Source: Clostridiales bacterium 1_7_47FAA (lineage in GTDB: Bacteria > Bacillota > Clostridia > Lachnospirales > Lachnospiraceae). From it: a stretch of 64,000 bases of DNA. The notes beneath the pieces were generated by a model that ran no database searches, was not told the DNA's origin, and worked only from the letters and a program-made list of their open reading frames with translations. The DNA lies in contig DS990260.1 in assembly GCA_000155435.1 (NCBI GenBank), positions 1,506,973 to 1,570,972 on the forward strand. Direction: 5' to 3'. Of this stretch, positions 1 through 9,052 are shown in pieces (the stretch's first letter is position 1; each line of letters starts with the position of its first letter). The position numbers and the translations under genes were made by a program.

Positions 1-106
1 ATAAAAAGACGGGTCATTTGATAAAATACCAAATAACCCATCCGTATTACTTCACTATATGAGGCAAATGGCTAGATAGGAGATAACGGCGACAATTAGC
101 CTAATG

Positions 107-137
107 AAAACCCCAGGACTGGTACTCCTGGGGTTTT
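107..137 (-). terminator. Terminator downstream of ppdK
   Basis: A 12-bp perfect stem (107-118 with 126-137, AAAACCCCAGGA and its complement) has a 7-base loop and, on the minus strand, is followed by a T-rich stretch. It lies about 100 bases past the ppdK stop and is T-flanked on the other side too, so it may work in both directions. Bases 1-106 hold no gene that I can support; a weak hairpin spans about 10-38. Confidence 0.8.
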
Positions 138-237
138 CGCTTTGTGCTTACATATAGAACTACTCTCTTTTGCCTGCCTATATCATATCAAACACAGTCT
201 GCAAAATCAAGCCATAGTTTCTGTATAAATCGCAATG

Positions 238-2868
238 TTACTTATTGTTTAATGCCGCCTGTGCTGCTGCCAGACGTGCAATCGGAACACGGAACGGTGA
301 GCAGGATACGTAGTTCAGTCCAACCTTATGGCAGAACTCTACGGATGACGGATCTCCGCCGTGCTCGCCGCAGATACCGCACTTAAGGTTCGGTCTTGCA
401 GCGCGTCCCTTCTCAACAGCCATCTTAACCAGCTGTCCAACACCTTCCTGATCCAGTCTTGCAAATGGGTCAGACTCGTAAATCTTAGCCTTGTAGTAGG
501 AATCTAAGAACTTGCCCGCGTCATCACGTGAGAAGCCGAAGGTCATCTGTGTCAGGTCATTGGTTCCGAATGAGAAGAACTCTGCCTCTTCAGCCACCTT
601 ATCAGCGGTCAGGGCTGCTCTTGGAATCTCAATCATGGTGCCAATGTGATACTGGATATCGGAATTCTTTTCCTTCTTAACCAGCTCAGCAATCTCAACT
701 ACGATGTCCTTAACAAACTTAAGCTCTTTCTTCTCGCCGACAAGAGGAATCATGATTTCCGGAACAATATCATATCCGCACTCTTCCTTAACCTCGATGG
801 CAGCCTCCATGACAGCCCTTGTCTGCATCTTGGCAATCTCAGGATAAGTAACAGCCAGACGGCATCCGCGGTGACCCATCATTGGGTTGAACTCATGAAG
901 CTCTGCACACTTGGCATTTACTTCCTCTACCGTCATTCCCATATCGTCAGCCAGGGCCTTGATATCCTCCGGGTCCGTAGGAACGAACTCATGCAGAGGC
1001 GGATCCAGGTAACGCACGGTCATAGGTCTGCCTTCCAGGGCCTTGAACATGGCCTTGAAGTCACCCTTCTGGAAAGGAATCAGTTCATTTAATGCTTCTT
1101 CCCTCTGCTCAACTGTCTCAGACAGGATCATCTTGCGGATCTTAGGAATCCTCTCCGCGTCAAAGAACATATGCTCGGTACGGCAAAGGCCGATGCCCTC
1201 AGCGCCAAGCTTAACAGCGTTCAGTGTATCTGCAGGAGTATCTGCATTGGTGCGCACGCTCAGGGTCCTGAACTGGTCAGCCCACTCCATGATACGCTCG
1301 AAGTTGCCGCTTACAGTTGCTTCCTGTGTAGCGATGTCGCCCTTGTAAATCTTTCCGGTAGAACCATCCAGGGAAATGTAATCTCCCTCATGGAATGTAT
1401 GTCCGCCAAGTTCAAATACCTTAGCTTCTTCATTAATCTTGATTTCACCGCAGCCGGATACACAGCAGGTTCCCATGCCACGTGCAACTACTGCTGCATG
1501 GCTGGTCATACCGCCGCGGACAGTCAGGATACCCTGTGCAGCGTGCATGCCTTCGATATCCTCAGGGGATGTCTCCAGACGCACCAGGATGACCCTCTCG
1601 CCTCTGCCGCCCTTGCCGGCGTCCTTGGCTTCATCAGCAGTAAAGTATACCTTACCGGCTGCAGCGCCAGGAGATGCAGGAAGTGCGCTTCCGATTACTT
1701 CGCCGGCCTTCAATGCTTCCGGTACAAAAGTAGGATGCAGTAACTGGTCTAAGGACTTGGCTTCAATCCTGCATACTGCCTCTTCAGGAGTAATCATTCC
1801 CTCGTCTACTAAATCGCAGGCAATCTGGATGGCTGCCGGGGCAGTCCTCTTGCCGTTACGTGTCTGTAAGAAATACAGCTTGCCTTCCTCAATGGTGAAC
1901 TCCATGTCCTGCATGTCGCGGAAATGATTCTCCAGCTTCATGGCCAGGTTCATGAATTCCTCATAGCACTCCGGAAGGTCTTCTGCCAGCTTGGAGATTG
2001 GCTGAGGTGTACGTACACCTGCAACAACGTCCTCGCCCTGTGCATTAATCAGGTACTCACCGTAGATACCCTTCTCACCTGTGGATGGGTTACGTGTAAA
2101 TGCAACGCCTGTGCCGGATGTCTCGCCCTTGTTACCGAATACCATGGTCTGGACGTTAACAGCAGTACCCCAGTCGCCGGGGATATCGTTCATACGGCGG
2201 TATACGATTGCACGTGGGTTGTCCCATGAACGGAATACAGCCTTAACAGCGCCCATAAGCTGTTCTTTTGGATCCTGTGGGAACTCCTCGCCGTTCATGG
2301 CTTCCTTGTAAACAGCCTTGAACTTCTCTGCCAGCTCTTTTAAATCATCGGCTGTCAGGTCTGTATCAAAATGTACGCCCTTTGCTTCTTTCATCTCATC
2401 GATGATTTTCTCAAAATAAGACTTGGGAACTTCCATGACAACGTCGGAATACATCTGGATGAACCTGCGGTATGAATCATAGGCAAATCTTGGATTGCCT
2501 GTCTTCTTGGCAAAGCCCTCAACTGCAACGTCATTTAATCCCAGGTTCAGGATGGTGTCCATCATGCCTGGCATGGATGCACGTGCGCCGGAACGTACGG
2601 AAACCAGCAACGGATCTTCTGTATCACCGAACTTCTTGCCGTTAATACCTTCCATCCATGTAATTGCCTCAAAAATCTGCTCCTGGATTTCATCGGAAAT
2701 CTGCTTGCCGCAGTTATAGTACTCGGTACAAGCCTCTGTAGTAACTGTAAATCCCTGTGGAATAGGCATTCCCAGGTTGGTCATCTCTGCTAAGTTGCAG
2801 CCCTTGCCGCCAAGAAGGTTTCTCATTGCTGCGCTGCCTTCATGGAACTTATAAACCCATTTTGCCAT
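238..2868 (-). CDS. ppdK: Pyruvate, phosphate dikinase
   Basis: The 876-residue product interconverts pyruvate, ATP and Pi with PEP, AMP and PPi in the cytoplasm, linking glycolysis to PPi metabolism in anaerobes. The length is that of the full family. The N-terminal ATP-grasp part carries GGKGCNLAEM and SVRSGARASMPGMMDT. The swivelling phosphohistidine domain carries GGMTSHAAVVARGMG with the catalytic His near residue 455. The C-terminal PEP/pyruvate barrel carries CGICGEHGGD and SCSPFRVPIARLAAAQAAL. The ATG at 2868 has GAGGAGG about 10 bases upstream. It is monocistronic: a promoter lies at 2976-3003 and a terminator at 107-137. A cre-like site further upstream suggests carbon catabolite control, which is inference. 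Confidence 0.98.
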   Translation of the reverse strand: MAKWVYKFHEGSAAMRNLLGGKGCNLAEMTNLGMPIPQGFTVTTEACTEYYNCGKQISDEIQEQIFEAITWMEGINGKKFGDTEDPLLVSVRSGARASMPGMMDTILNLGLNDVAVEGFAKKTGNPRFAYDSYRRFIQMYSDVVMEVPKSYFEKIIDEMKEAKGVHFDTDLTADDLKELAEKFKAVYKEAMNGEEFPQDPKEQLMGAVKAVFRSWDNPRAIVYRRMNDIPGDWGTAVNVQTMVFGNKGETSGTGVAFTRNPSTGEKGIYGEYLINAQGEDVVAGVRTPQPISKLAEDLPECYEEFMNLAMKLENHFRDMQDMEFTIEEGKLYFLQTRNGKRTAPAAIQIACDLVDEGMITPEEAVCRIEAKSLDQLLHPTFVPEALKAGEVIGSALPASPGAAAGKVYFTADEAKDAGKGGRGERVILVRLETSPEDIEGMHAAQGILTVRGGMTSHAAVVARGMGTCCVSGCGEIKINEEAKVFELGGHTFHEGDYISLDGSTGKIYKGDIATQEATVSGNFERIMEWADQFRTLSVRTNADTPADTLNAVKLGAEGIGLCRTEHMFFDAERIPKIRKMILSETVEQREEALNELIPFQKGDFKAMFKALEGRPMTVRYLDPPLHEFVPTDPEDIKALADDMGMTVEEVNAKCAELHEFNPMMGHRGCRLAVTYPEIAKMQTRAVMEAAIEVKEECGYDIVPEIMIPLVGEKKELKFVKDIVVEIAELVKKEKNSDIQYHIGTMIEIPRAALTADKVAEEAEFFSFGTNDLTQMTFGFSRDDAGKFLDSYYKAKIYESDPFARLDQEGVGQLVKMAVEKGRAARPNLKCGICGEHGGDPSSVEFCHKVGLNYVSCSPFRVPIARLAAAQAALNNK

Positions 2869-2975
2869 AAGTTAATTTCCTCCTCATGTTCTTGTAGACT
2901 GGCTTTCTACTCTTATATCTGCCTTATTCTTTCCGGACGGAACAAATGCTTCTCTCTTGTCCGTCCACCTCGTCC

Positions 2976-3003
2976 ATTATATCACAAACATTTCTTGAGT
3001 AAA
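2976..3003 (-). promoter_or_regulatory. Sigma-A-type promoter of ppdK
   Basis: On the minus strand TTTACT (2998-3003) and TATAAT (2976-2981) are separated by 16 bases, which predicts a start near 2969 and a leader of about 100 bases. The leader opens with a perfect 7-bp hairpin, GGACGGA/TCCGTCC at 2960-2966 and 2935-2941, that could protect the 5' end. The rest of the 2869-3355 gap contains the cre-like site and the 16-bp repeat listed below. Confidence 0.7.
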
Positions 3004-3188
3004 GAGTTTTTCCGCGAAAATTTGTTAAATTTCAAGTAAAAAACGGTGTAAGTACTTTCATTTTCTGTCATTTTCACATATCCGTTATCGATTCGCATAT
3101 ACGAATATGCATCCCGGGATGTACGCATTTTTATACATCCGGCCTGATATGCTGCCTGTTTTTCATATCCGCATTCCCATCTGTTTTA

Positions 3189-3202
3189 TGTAAGCGCTTA
3201 CA
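3189..3202. promoter_or_regulatory. Candidate CcpA cre site
   Basis: TGTAAGCGCTTACA is a perfect 14-bp palindrome that matches the published cre consensus TGWNANCGNTNWCA at every position. It lies in the gap between the YesN-type regulator gene and ppdK, about 210 bases upstream of the predicted ppdK promoter. The match is seen directly; control of ppdK by CcpA is inferred. The distance is greater than for a classical repressing site, so an activating or bystander role is possible. Confidence 0.6.
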
Positions 3203-3231
3203 AGTTTTCACCCGCATATCAGGCACAGTCT

Positions 3232-3327
3232 GCATCAGGCATCGTCTGCATCAGGCACTGTCCCCATCAAGCATTGCCTGCATCAGGCACTGTCCCCATC
3301 AAGCATTGCCTGCATCAGGCACTGTCC
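3232..3327. repeat. 16-bp tandem repeat, six units
   Basis: Six consecutive 16-bp units of the form GCATCAGGCACTGTCC alternate with the variant CCATCAAGCATTGCCT, giving a 32-bp higher-order period. A degenerate 18-bp unit precedes them at 3214-3231 and a decayed one follows. A period of 16 is not a multiple of 3, and no open frame uses it, so it is non-coding. It lies just past the stop of the response-regulator gene. Confidence 0.85.
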
Positions 3328-3355
3328 CCATCCGCCGCTTTCATCCGTCCGTGCT

Positions 3356-4879
3356 TTACCCCATGCTGTTTTTACAGTTATTCTTATAGTCAAATGGATT
3401 CTGCCCAAAGTTCTTTTTGAACACCGTCGAAAAATAGCTCAGGTTGGAATACCCCACCTGCTCCGCGACCTCATATACCTTCAGGTTGGTTGTCTCCAGC
3501 AGGTGCAGCGCATGTTTCAGCTTCAGGTTGTTCAGGTATACCACGAACTTCACCCCTGTCTCCTCCTTGAACAGGCGGCTCAGATACTCGGAGCTAAGGC
3601 CCACATGGGCGGCCACGTCCGGCAGGGCCAGGGATTCTGCAAAATGCTCCTCCATATAGCGGACCGCGTTCCGTATGGGCGCCGAATACGCTTCATTCCT
3701 CACACCATGGATGCCGCACCAATCAAATCCCTGTTCCATCACAGCGTCCAGCTCATCTAAGGACATTGCTGCAGCCATGTCACGGTTCAGGCATGACAGC
3801 TGTTCCTCCACCTTATCCACGTCATCCTTAGTTATATGGTACAGGGAGGTCAGGAAAAATGAATACAGCTTCTTCAGGTATTCAATGTCCGTGACCTCCT
3901 CTGAGCGCGCCTCGGCCATCATCTCGTCCCGGATTTCCTCTGCCCTGGAATAATTCTGGTTTACAAGTTCCTTGCTGAACCGGATTTTGTATTTTTCCCC
4001 GCCTGGCAGACGGTATCTTCCCGTTGGCTGCACGGAAAATATCTTCTCCCTTGGATGATAAAAACAAAGCTTGACCCGGTCATGGGCCTGCCTCATGGCA
4101 TCCCCCAGCCTGCCCAGGTCGTCATATATGTCGCTGCACCCAATGTGGCAGGAAACCTGCTTTAAGATCAGCTGGCAATAAAGATGCAGGTCCTCCATCC
4201 GGCGCAATCCGGACGCAGAAGGACTGCGCCGCAGGTTCCCAAGAAGGATGGTATGGTTCAGCTCCAGAGGCACTTTTATCATATGCTCCAGCGGGCCGTC
4301 ACCGGGCAGATCAATCCGCAGCGGCCCTTCCTCCTCCGTCATGATATCCAGCGCAGCGAACTCCCTCTTTTCCAGCGTGACATCATATTCCTGCAGCATG
4401 GAACCGCTTACCTGGACCGCGTGTGTGCTTAAGACCAGCGAGCGCAGATAATGGTTCCGGTTGGAGATCTCCTCATAATGCTTTTTCAGCCCGCCGCCCG
4501 GCTCTCCCACGACCGCCTTCCTTCCATTTTCCAGCGCCTGACGCAGGCTCTCCTCCGTAATCTCTGTTTTTAATATGTATTCAGAAGCACCCAGCTTGAT
4601 TGCCTGTCTGGCGTACCCGAAATCCTCATGGCTGGTGAGCACTGCCACATAAACAGCCGGGTTGATGCTCCGTATCAGCTTAAGCATTTCCATACCATCC
4701 ATAACAGGCATCCGTATGTCCGTAATAATGATATCCGGCACAGTCTTCCTGAATATGGAATATCCTTCCGCCCCATTGGCAGCCGCACCCACAACCTGGT
4801 ATCCTTCCATCTTGTTAATGCAGAATTCCAGCCACTGCCGGATCGGCACTTCGTCATCCGCAACCAGTACCTTTATCAT
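3356..4879 (-). CDS. YesN-type AraC response regulator
   Basis: A 507-residue DNA-binding response regulator. The N-terminal receiver domain (about 1-120) has the acidic pocket in VLVADDE and the phospho-acceptor Asp in IIITDIRMPVMDG, with the conserved Lys in YILKTE. A long middle region follows. Two AraC-type helix-turn-helix motifs occupy the last 100 residues (LPDVAAHVGLSSEYLSRLFK and VYEVAEQVGYSNLSYFSTVF). The ATG at 4879 follows AAAGGAGATGCC; an in-frame start 9 codons upstream lacks such a site. It sits 19 bases after the kinase gene and is presumably its partner. The adjacent sulfatase/ABC operon is the obvious target, by inference. Confidence 0.93.
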   Translation of the reverse strand: MIKVLVADDEVPIRQWLEFCINKMEGYQVVGAAANGAEGYSIFRKTVPDIIITDIRMPVMDGMEMLKLIRSINPAVYVAVLTSHEDFGYARQAIKLGASEYILKTEITEESLRQALENGRKAVVGEPGGGLKKHYEEISNRNHYLRSLVLSTHAVQVSGSMLQEYDVTLEKREFAALDIMTEEEGPLRIDLPGDGPLEHMIKVPLELNHTILLGNLRRSPSASGLRRMEDLHLYCQLILKQVSCHIGCSDIYDDLGRLGDAMRQAHDRVKLCFYHPREKIFSVQPTGRYRLPGGEKYKIRFSKELVNQNYSRAEEIRDEMMAEARSEEVTDIEYLKKLYSFFLTSLYHITKDDVDKVEEQLSCLNRDMAAAMSLDELDAVMEQGFDWCGIHGVRNEAYSAPIRNAVRYMEEHFAESLALPDVAAHVGLSSEYLSRLFKEETGVKFVVYLNNLKLKHALHLLETTNLKVYEVAEQVGYSNLSYFSTVFKKNFGQNPFDYKNNCKNSMG

Positions 4880-4898
4880 GGCATCTCCTTTACATATC

Positions 4899-6680
4899 TT
4901 AATCAATTGCCGGGAGGTTCAGGATGATTTTCGTACCCTCCCACTGGACGCTTTCTATCTTCATTCCATAGTTCCCGCCAAAATTCAGCTGGATCCGTTC
5001 CTTGACATTCACAATGCCCACATGGGCCTTTTCACCCATCCGTTCCCCCCTGTTGATCTTCTCAATGGTTTCGGGAGCAATCCCCATGCCGTTGTCCTCC
5101 ACCGTCACAGCGACGCCGCCGTCCAAGGCCCTGGCCGTGATGATGATCAGTCCTTCCCCTTTTTTGAATTCCACCCCGTGGAAGATGGCATTTTCCAAGA
5201 GGGGCTGGATGAGAAGCTTGGGTATCTTTTTTTCCTCCACCCCTTCATCACATTCAAATATTACCTGGAAACCGTCATCATATCGGAATTTCTGGATTTC
5301 CACATACTGGCGCAGCACCTGGAATTCCTCCCGTATCATCACGAACTCATTGGGGTTGGACAGGGTGCTGCGCAGAAGCTGGATAAAGGAAACCAGCATC
5401 CTGGACGCCTCCTCATTCTTTTCCATGTCCACCATGCACTTGATGGAAAACAGGGTATTATACATGAAATGCGGGTTAATCTGGGCCTGCAGGAAACTCA
5501 GCTCCATCCTCCGCTTCTGCTTCTCCTTCTGCCTGATTCCCTCCATCAGCCCCCTCATCCTGTTGAGCATGGCATTGAGCCGGTTGCTCAATATGTTAAT
5601 CTCCGTATACCCGTGGACGCTGCATTCCTGATCCAGGTTCTCACCTTCCACCTGCAGCATGAACTCACACAGCTGGGAGATGGGGCGGGTGGTCTTATCC
5701 ACAAAATGGCATGCATAAACCCCCGCCGCCCCCACGGCCAGAAGGGCCATGGTCAGGATTACCAGCCGCACCTGGCGGATAGGCTCCATCAGCACGGACA
5801 GCGGTATCTCCTCCAGGACCGTGAACCCGGAAGCCTGGTCATAATAATGGGTAAAAAGAATATTCTCCCCCTGCATCCTTGTAAATATATAGGGCGCACC
5901 GCCAAACAGACGTTCCAGGTTCTTCATATGGAAGAACTCAAATCCATTGAGCTTGCGGTTGCTTGAGGATATGATGGTTCCTCCCTCATCCACCACATAT
6001 ACCGTATTCCGGTTCCCCTCTGTCAGCGACTGGTACATGCCGTAAATCTGGGACTCCTCCATGTTAATCATCAGGTAGGCCAGGGGATTGCCTTCCTTGT
6101 CATTGATGGAGCGGGCCACACAAAAGTAATCGGTCTGGTTCTCCTTATCCTTAAAGCATGCGATATCAATCATATCCCCATACGCAAAAAGCATTTTCTT
6201 GTACCATATTTTTGTCTTGGGACTCATGTAACTGCAGTCCACGTGCTCCGGGGTATGCACCATACAGTATCCCCCGCCATGTTCCAGGGCCAGGGTCACC
6301 TGGAACTGCCGTCCGCTCTCATAAAAAGAATTCTGGTACTGGGAGGTCAGCCGTTCCATGTACGCCTCAAACTCCGGCGCCAGTTCCTCCTGTTCCCCTG
6401 CATCCATCCTCTCCAGATAGCCGTACAGGGTGCTGTCATAATAATAAAGGTTGGAAAGGGTATAGGCGTTCTCCTTTACCTGGCGGACACGCTCACCCAC
6501 CTGGCGCAGTACATCGGCCCGGTTGTGTCCTATCTCCGAAACCAGGGTCCGTTCAAATGTTTTATAACCAATGGCCGACACGATGATGGTCAGGATGAAC
6601 ACCGCTGCAAACAAAGTGAAAAGCAGACGTATTTTCATGCTGTTCTTATCCACCCGCCAGGACCAGATGCTGCTTTTCAC
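4899..6680 (-). CDS. YesM-type sensor histidine kinase
   Basis: A 593-residue membrane kinase. One transmembrane helix lies near 16-38; then an extracellular sensor region of about 250 residues; a second helix near 295-315; a HAMP segment; and a His_kinase domain with the acceptor His in QINPHFMYNTLFSIK. The ATPase domain has NAIFHG and DNGMGI. The GTG at 6680 has GGGGAT upstream; an internal ATG at codon 15 is a plausible alternative. The gene precedes its response regulator and has its own promoter (6720-6749), separate from the sulfatase/ABC operon upstream. The ligand is unknown; YesM relatives usually sense sugars or glycans. Confidence 0.93.
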   Translation of the reverse strand: MKSSIWSWRVDKNSMKIRLLFTLFAAVFILTIIVSAIGYKTFERTLVSEIGHNRADVLRQVGERVRQVKENAYTLSNLYYYDSTLYGYLERMDAGEQEELAPEFEAYMERLTSQYQNSFYESGRQFQVTLALEHGGGYCMVHTPEHVDCSYMSPKTKIWYKKMLFAYGDMIDIACFKDKENQTDYFCVARSINDKEGNPLAYLMINMEESQIYGMYQSLTEGNRNTVYVVDEGGTIISSSNRKLNGFEFFHMKNLERLFGGAPYIFTRMQGENILFTHYYDQASGFTVLEEIPLSVLMEPIRQVRLVILTMALLAVGAAGVYACHFVDKTTRPISQLCEFMLQVEGENLDQECSVHGYTEINILSNRLNAMLNRMRGLMEGIRQKEKQKRRMELSFLQAQINPHFMYNTLFSIKCMVDMEKNEEASRMLVSFIQLLRSTLSNPNEFVMIREEFQVLRQYVEIQKFRYDDGFQVIFECDEGVEEKKIPKLLIQPLLENAIFHGVEFKKGEGLIIITARALDGGVAVTVEDNGMGIAPETIEKINRGERMGEKAHVGIVNVKERIQLNFGGNYGMKIESVQWEGTKIILNLPAID

Positions 6681-6719
6681 GGCTCACATATCCCCTTTCT
6701 GATTTTCTGATCAGCTTTT

Positions 6720-6749
6720 AGTATAGCATATATAAAAATGCAAAAACAA
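6720..6749 (-). promoter_or_regulatory. Promoter of the YesM/YesN pair
   Basis: On the minus strand TTGTTT (6744-6749) and TATACT (6720-6725) are 18 bases apart, placed just after the terminator of the sulfatase operon and about 40 bases upstream of the kinase start. Confidence 0.55.
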
Positions 6750-6754
6750 CCCCA

Positions 6755-6791
6755 GCGCCTTTTTCCGGGAACAGTCCGCGGACAAAGGCGC
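6755..6791 (-). terminator. Terminator of the sulfatase/ABC operon
   Basis: An 8-bp stem GCGCCTTT/AAAGGCGC (6784-6791 with 6755-6762) encloses further CCG/CGG pairing and lies 13 bases past the sulfatase stop; a GTTGTTTTTG tract follows on the minus strand. The spacing to the T tract is loose, so strength is uncertain. Confidence 0.55.
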
Positions 6792-6804
6792 CGGAGGTAA
6801 TCCG

Positions 6805-8277
6805 TCAGTATTTTCCAATCCGCAGGGGAAGCGGGTCTTCTGTTTCAATGATGCGGTCCATGAGTTTTTTCATCATATAAGCCTTTACAGCCCCATAAGC
6901 CTCATCATCCCACAGATTCTTAAACTCTTCCGGGTCCAGGTTCCGGTCATAAAGCTCCCCGTATTCCTCCCCCGCATAATAGGTCAGCTTGTAATTGCGT
7001 CCGGTCAGGGTCTTCACGCTAAGCCCCCAGTCATAACAGTTAAATTCCGTCATGGCATATTCCTTACCCGCCCCCTTGTCCCCCCTCAGGATGGGCGCCA
7101 TGGAACAGCCCTGGACACCGTAGGGAGGCCGCACCCCTGCGTACTCCAAAAGGGTGGGCATGATGTCCACATGTTCCGTGACCTGGCTGTAGCGGGATCC
7201 CTGTGGAACCACCCCCGGCCACTTGATGATCATAGGCGCCTTGATGATACAGTCATAGTGGAACGGCCCCTTAAACAGCAGTCCGTGGTCCCCCAAAAGC
7301 TCCCCATGGTCATTGGTGAACAGGATCAGGGTATCCTTTTCCAGGCCATTCTCCCTGAGCGCATTAAGGATCCTTCCGATGTTGTCGTCAATCAGGGTTA
7401 TCATACCATAGTAAGCCGCCTTTACCTGGCCCCACTGATGGTCTGTCAGCTTCCGGTAGTCATATTTTTCATTGGAAAATCCCCTTGCGGTCAAAGCCTT
7501 CCTGAAATGGGGCGGTTTGTCAAGAAGCTCCCCTTCCATCCGTACCGGAACCTCAAGGGCATCCGGGTCATACATATCCCCGTAAGGCTTTGGAGGGTCA
7601 AAGGGATGATGGGGATCCACAAAGGAACAATAGGCGAAAAACGGCTGGTCCGGCCCGGATTCCTCAATCAGGTCAATCATCCGGTCCGCAATCCAGTGGG
7701 ACTGATGATAGGATGGATTGATGCCGCTGGGATAAACCTGGGGCGGCCCGCCGGTATCCTTATCCGCAGCCGACGCCCTGTCCTCTTTTGCCTTGCGCTC
7801 CCCTTGCATTTTCACTTCCTCATAATCCTCAGGACTTGCCGCCTTCAGCCAGTCCAGGTATTCGCCTGTCTTACAGTCACAGGTCGTGTGGATGATATCA
7901 AACCCGTAATTATCCTCAGGCCAGTCCTCCTGTTCATCCTCCTTGGGCACAAACTGGGTTGTGATATGCATCTTCCCGATGGCCGCCGTGCGGTAGCCGT
8001 TGTCCCTCAGTGTCTCAGCCAGGGTAATCTCCGAATCCCTCAGGGGGATGCCGTTGTCCCTGGTCCCGTGGTTTTTCGGATACCTGCCCGTGAGCACCGT
8101 GCATCTGGAGGGGGAGCACACCGGGTTCTGGACAAAATGATTATCAAATGTGCTGCCGTTCAGTGCAAGGCTGTCAATATGGGGCGTATGTATCTGGTTG
8201 TTCCCATAGCAGCCCAGGGCATCAAAACGCAGCTGGTCACACATAAACAGGATGATATTGGGCCGTCTGTCCGCCAT
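6805..8277 (-). CDS. Cytoplasmic type I sulfatase
   Basis: A 490-residue alkaline-phosphatase-fold sulfatase. The CSPSR box at residues 54-58 (NPVCSPSRCTVLTGR) is the site where Cys is converted to formylglycine, and CDQ near residue 13 and TNDHGELLGDHG near 323 supply metal ligands. No signal peptide is visible, so it acts inside the cell on an imported ester. It is the last gene of an operon encoding a NitT/TauT-type importer, 15 bases after an ATPase gene, which suggests that the importer brings in a sulfate ester or sulfonate. Phosphonate monoester hydrolases share the CSPSR box and are an alternative. A radical-SAM maturase is needed and is not in this window. Confidence 0.9.
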   Translation of the reverse strand: MADRRPNIILFMCDQLRFDALGCYGNNQIHTPHIDSLALNGSTFDNHFVQNPVCSPSRCTVLTGRYPKNHGTRDNGIPLRDSEITLAETLRDNGYRTAAIGKMHITTQFVPKEDEQEDWPEDNYGFDIIHTTCDCKTGEYLDWLKAASPEDYEEVKMQGERKAKEDRASAADKDTGGPPQVYPSGINPSYHQSHWIADRMIDLIEESGPDQPFFAYCSFVDPHHPFDPPKPYGDMYDPDALEVPVRMEGELLDKPPHFRKALTARGFSNEKYDYRKLTDHQWGQVKAAYYGMITLIDDNIGRILNALRENGLEKDTLILFTNDHGELLGDHGLLFKGPFHYDCIIKAPMIIKWPGVVPQGSRYSQVTEHVDIMPTLLEYAGVRPPYGVQGCSMAPILRGDKGAGKEYAMTEFNCYDWGLSVKTLTGRNYKLTYYAGEEYGELYDRNLDPEEFKNLWDDEAYGAVKAYMMKKLMDRIIETEDPLPLRIGKY

Positions 8278-8292
8278 TTCCCTTTCCCTCCT

Positions 8293-9039
8293 TTACCACC
8301 ATTTAATTAATTCCGTCACATGATTGCGTATTTCCACAAAATCCCTGTCCGTCACATCCCGGGGCCATGGCAGGGTATTGGCAATCTCTTTTTTGATTTT
8401 GGTCGGCTTATTGGTCAGCACAAGGATCCGCTGGCTTAAATAGACCGCCTCTTCTATATTGTGGGTGATGAAGATGACCGTGGTCCCTGTTTCCCGCCAA
8501 AGGCGTATCAGTTCATCCTCCAGGCGGAACCGCAGGGAAATGTCCAGCTGCCCGTAAGGCTCATCCATGATCAGCAGCTCGGGCTGCACTGCAAACGCCC
8601 TTGCAATCACCACACGCTGCAGCATGCTGGCTGACAGCTGGTCCGGGTAATAGCCGCGGAATTCCTCCAGCCCGACCATGGCTATCACCTCATCGGCCCG
8701 CCTCTGCACCTCATCCTCAGGCAGCCCCTTGATGCGAAGGCCGTATTTTACATTTTCCTCCACCTTAAGCCAGGGAAATGTGGAATACTCCTGGAAAATG
8801 TATGCGATATTATGTCTCTTCAGATCCACAGGCTCCTCGTTCACCAGGATTTCACCTGCCGTGATATCGTACAGTTTGGTCAGGCTGTTTAAGAATGTGG
8901 TCTTGCCGCAGCCCGTCGGCCCCACGATACAGAGGAACTCCCCTTCCTTTACCTCAAAGGAAATGTCGTCCAGCACCAGAAGGTCCCCGAATTTTTTCGT
9001 CAGGTTCTTTACCTTGACCTTTACCTTATCCTCACTCAT
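8293..9039 (-). CDS. NitT/TauT-type ABC ATPase (second)
   Basis: A 248-residue ATP-binding subunit of a sulfonate/nitrate/taurine-type importer. Walker A is GPTGCGKTT near residue 39 and Walker B LLIMDEPYGQLD, with the switch His in FITHNIEEAV. The signature reads LSASMLQRV, where LSGGM is usual; the two glycines are replaced by Ala and Ser. That suggests one of the two ATP sites in the ATPase pair is altered. It lies 13 bases downstream of the other ATPase gene, so a heterodimer is likely. Confidence 0.92.
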   Translation of the reverse strand: MSEDKVKVKVKNLTKKFGDLLVLDDISFEVKEGEFLCIVGPTGCGKTTFLNSLTKLYDITAGEILVNEEPVDLKRHNIAYIFQEYSTFPWLKVEENVKYGLRIKGLPEDEVQRRADEVIAMVGLEEFRGYYPDQLSASMLQRVVIARAFAVQPELLIMDEPYGQLDISLRFRLEDELIRLWRETGTTVIFITHNIEEAVYLSQRILVLTNKPTKIKKEIANTLPWPRDVTDRDFVEIRNHVTELIKWW

Positions 9040-9052
9040 GACGCGCTCCCTT

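Noticed and set aside
3232-3327. CRISPR array
   Set aside because: The 16-bp units are directly tandem with no unique spacers and no cas genes are present.
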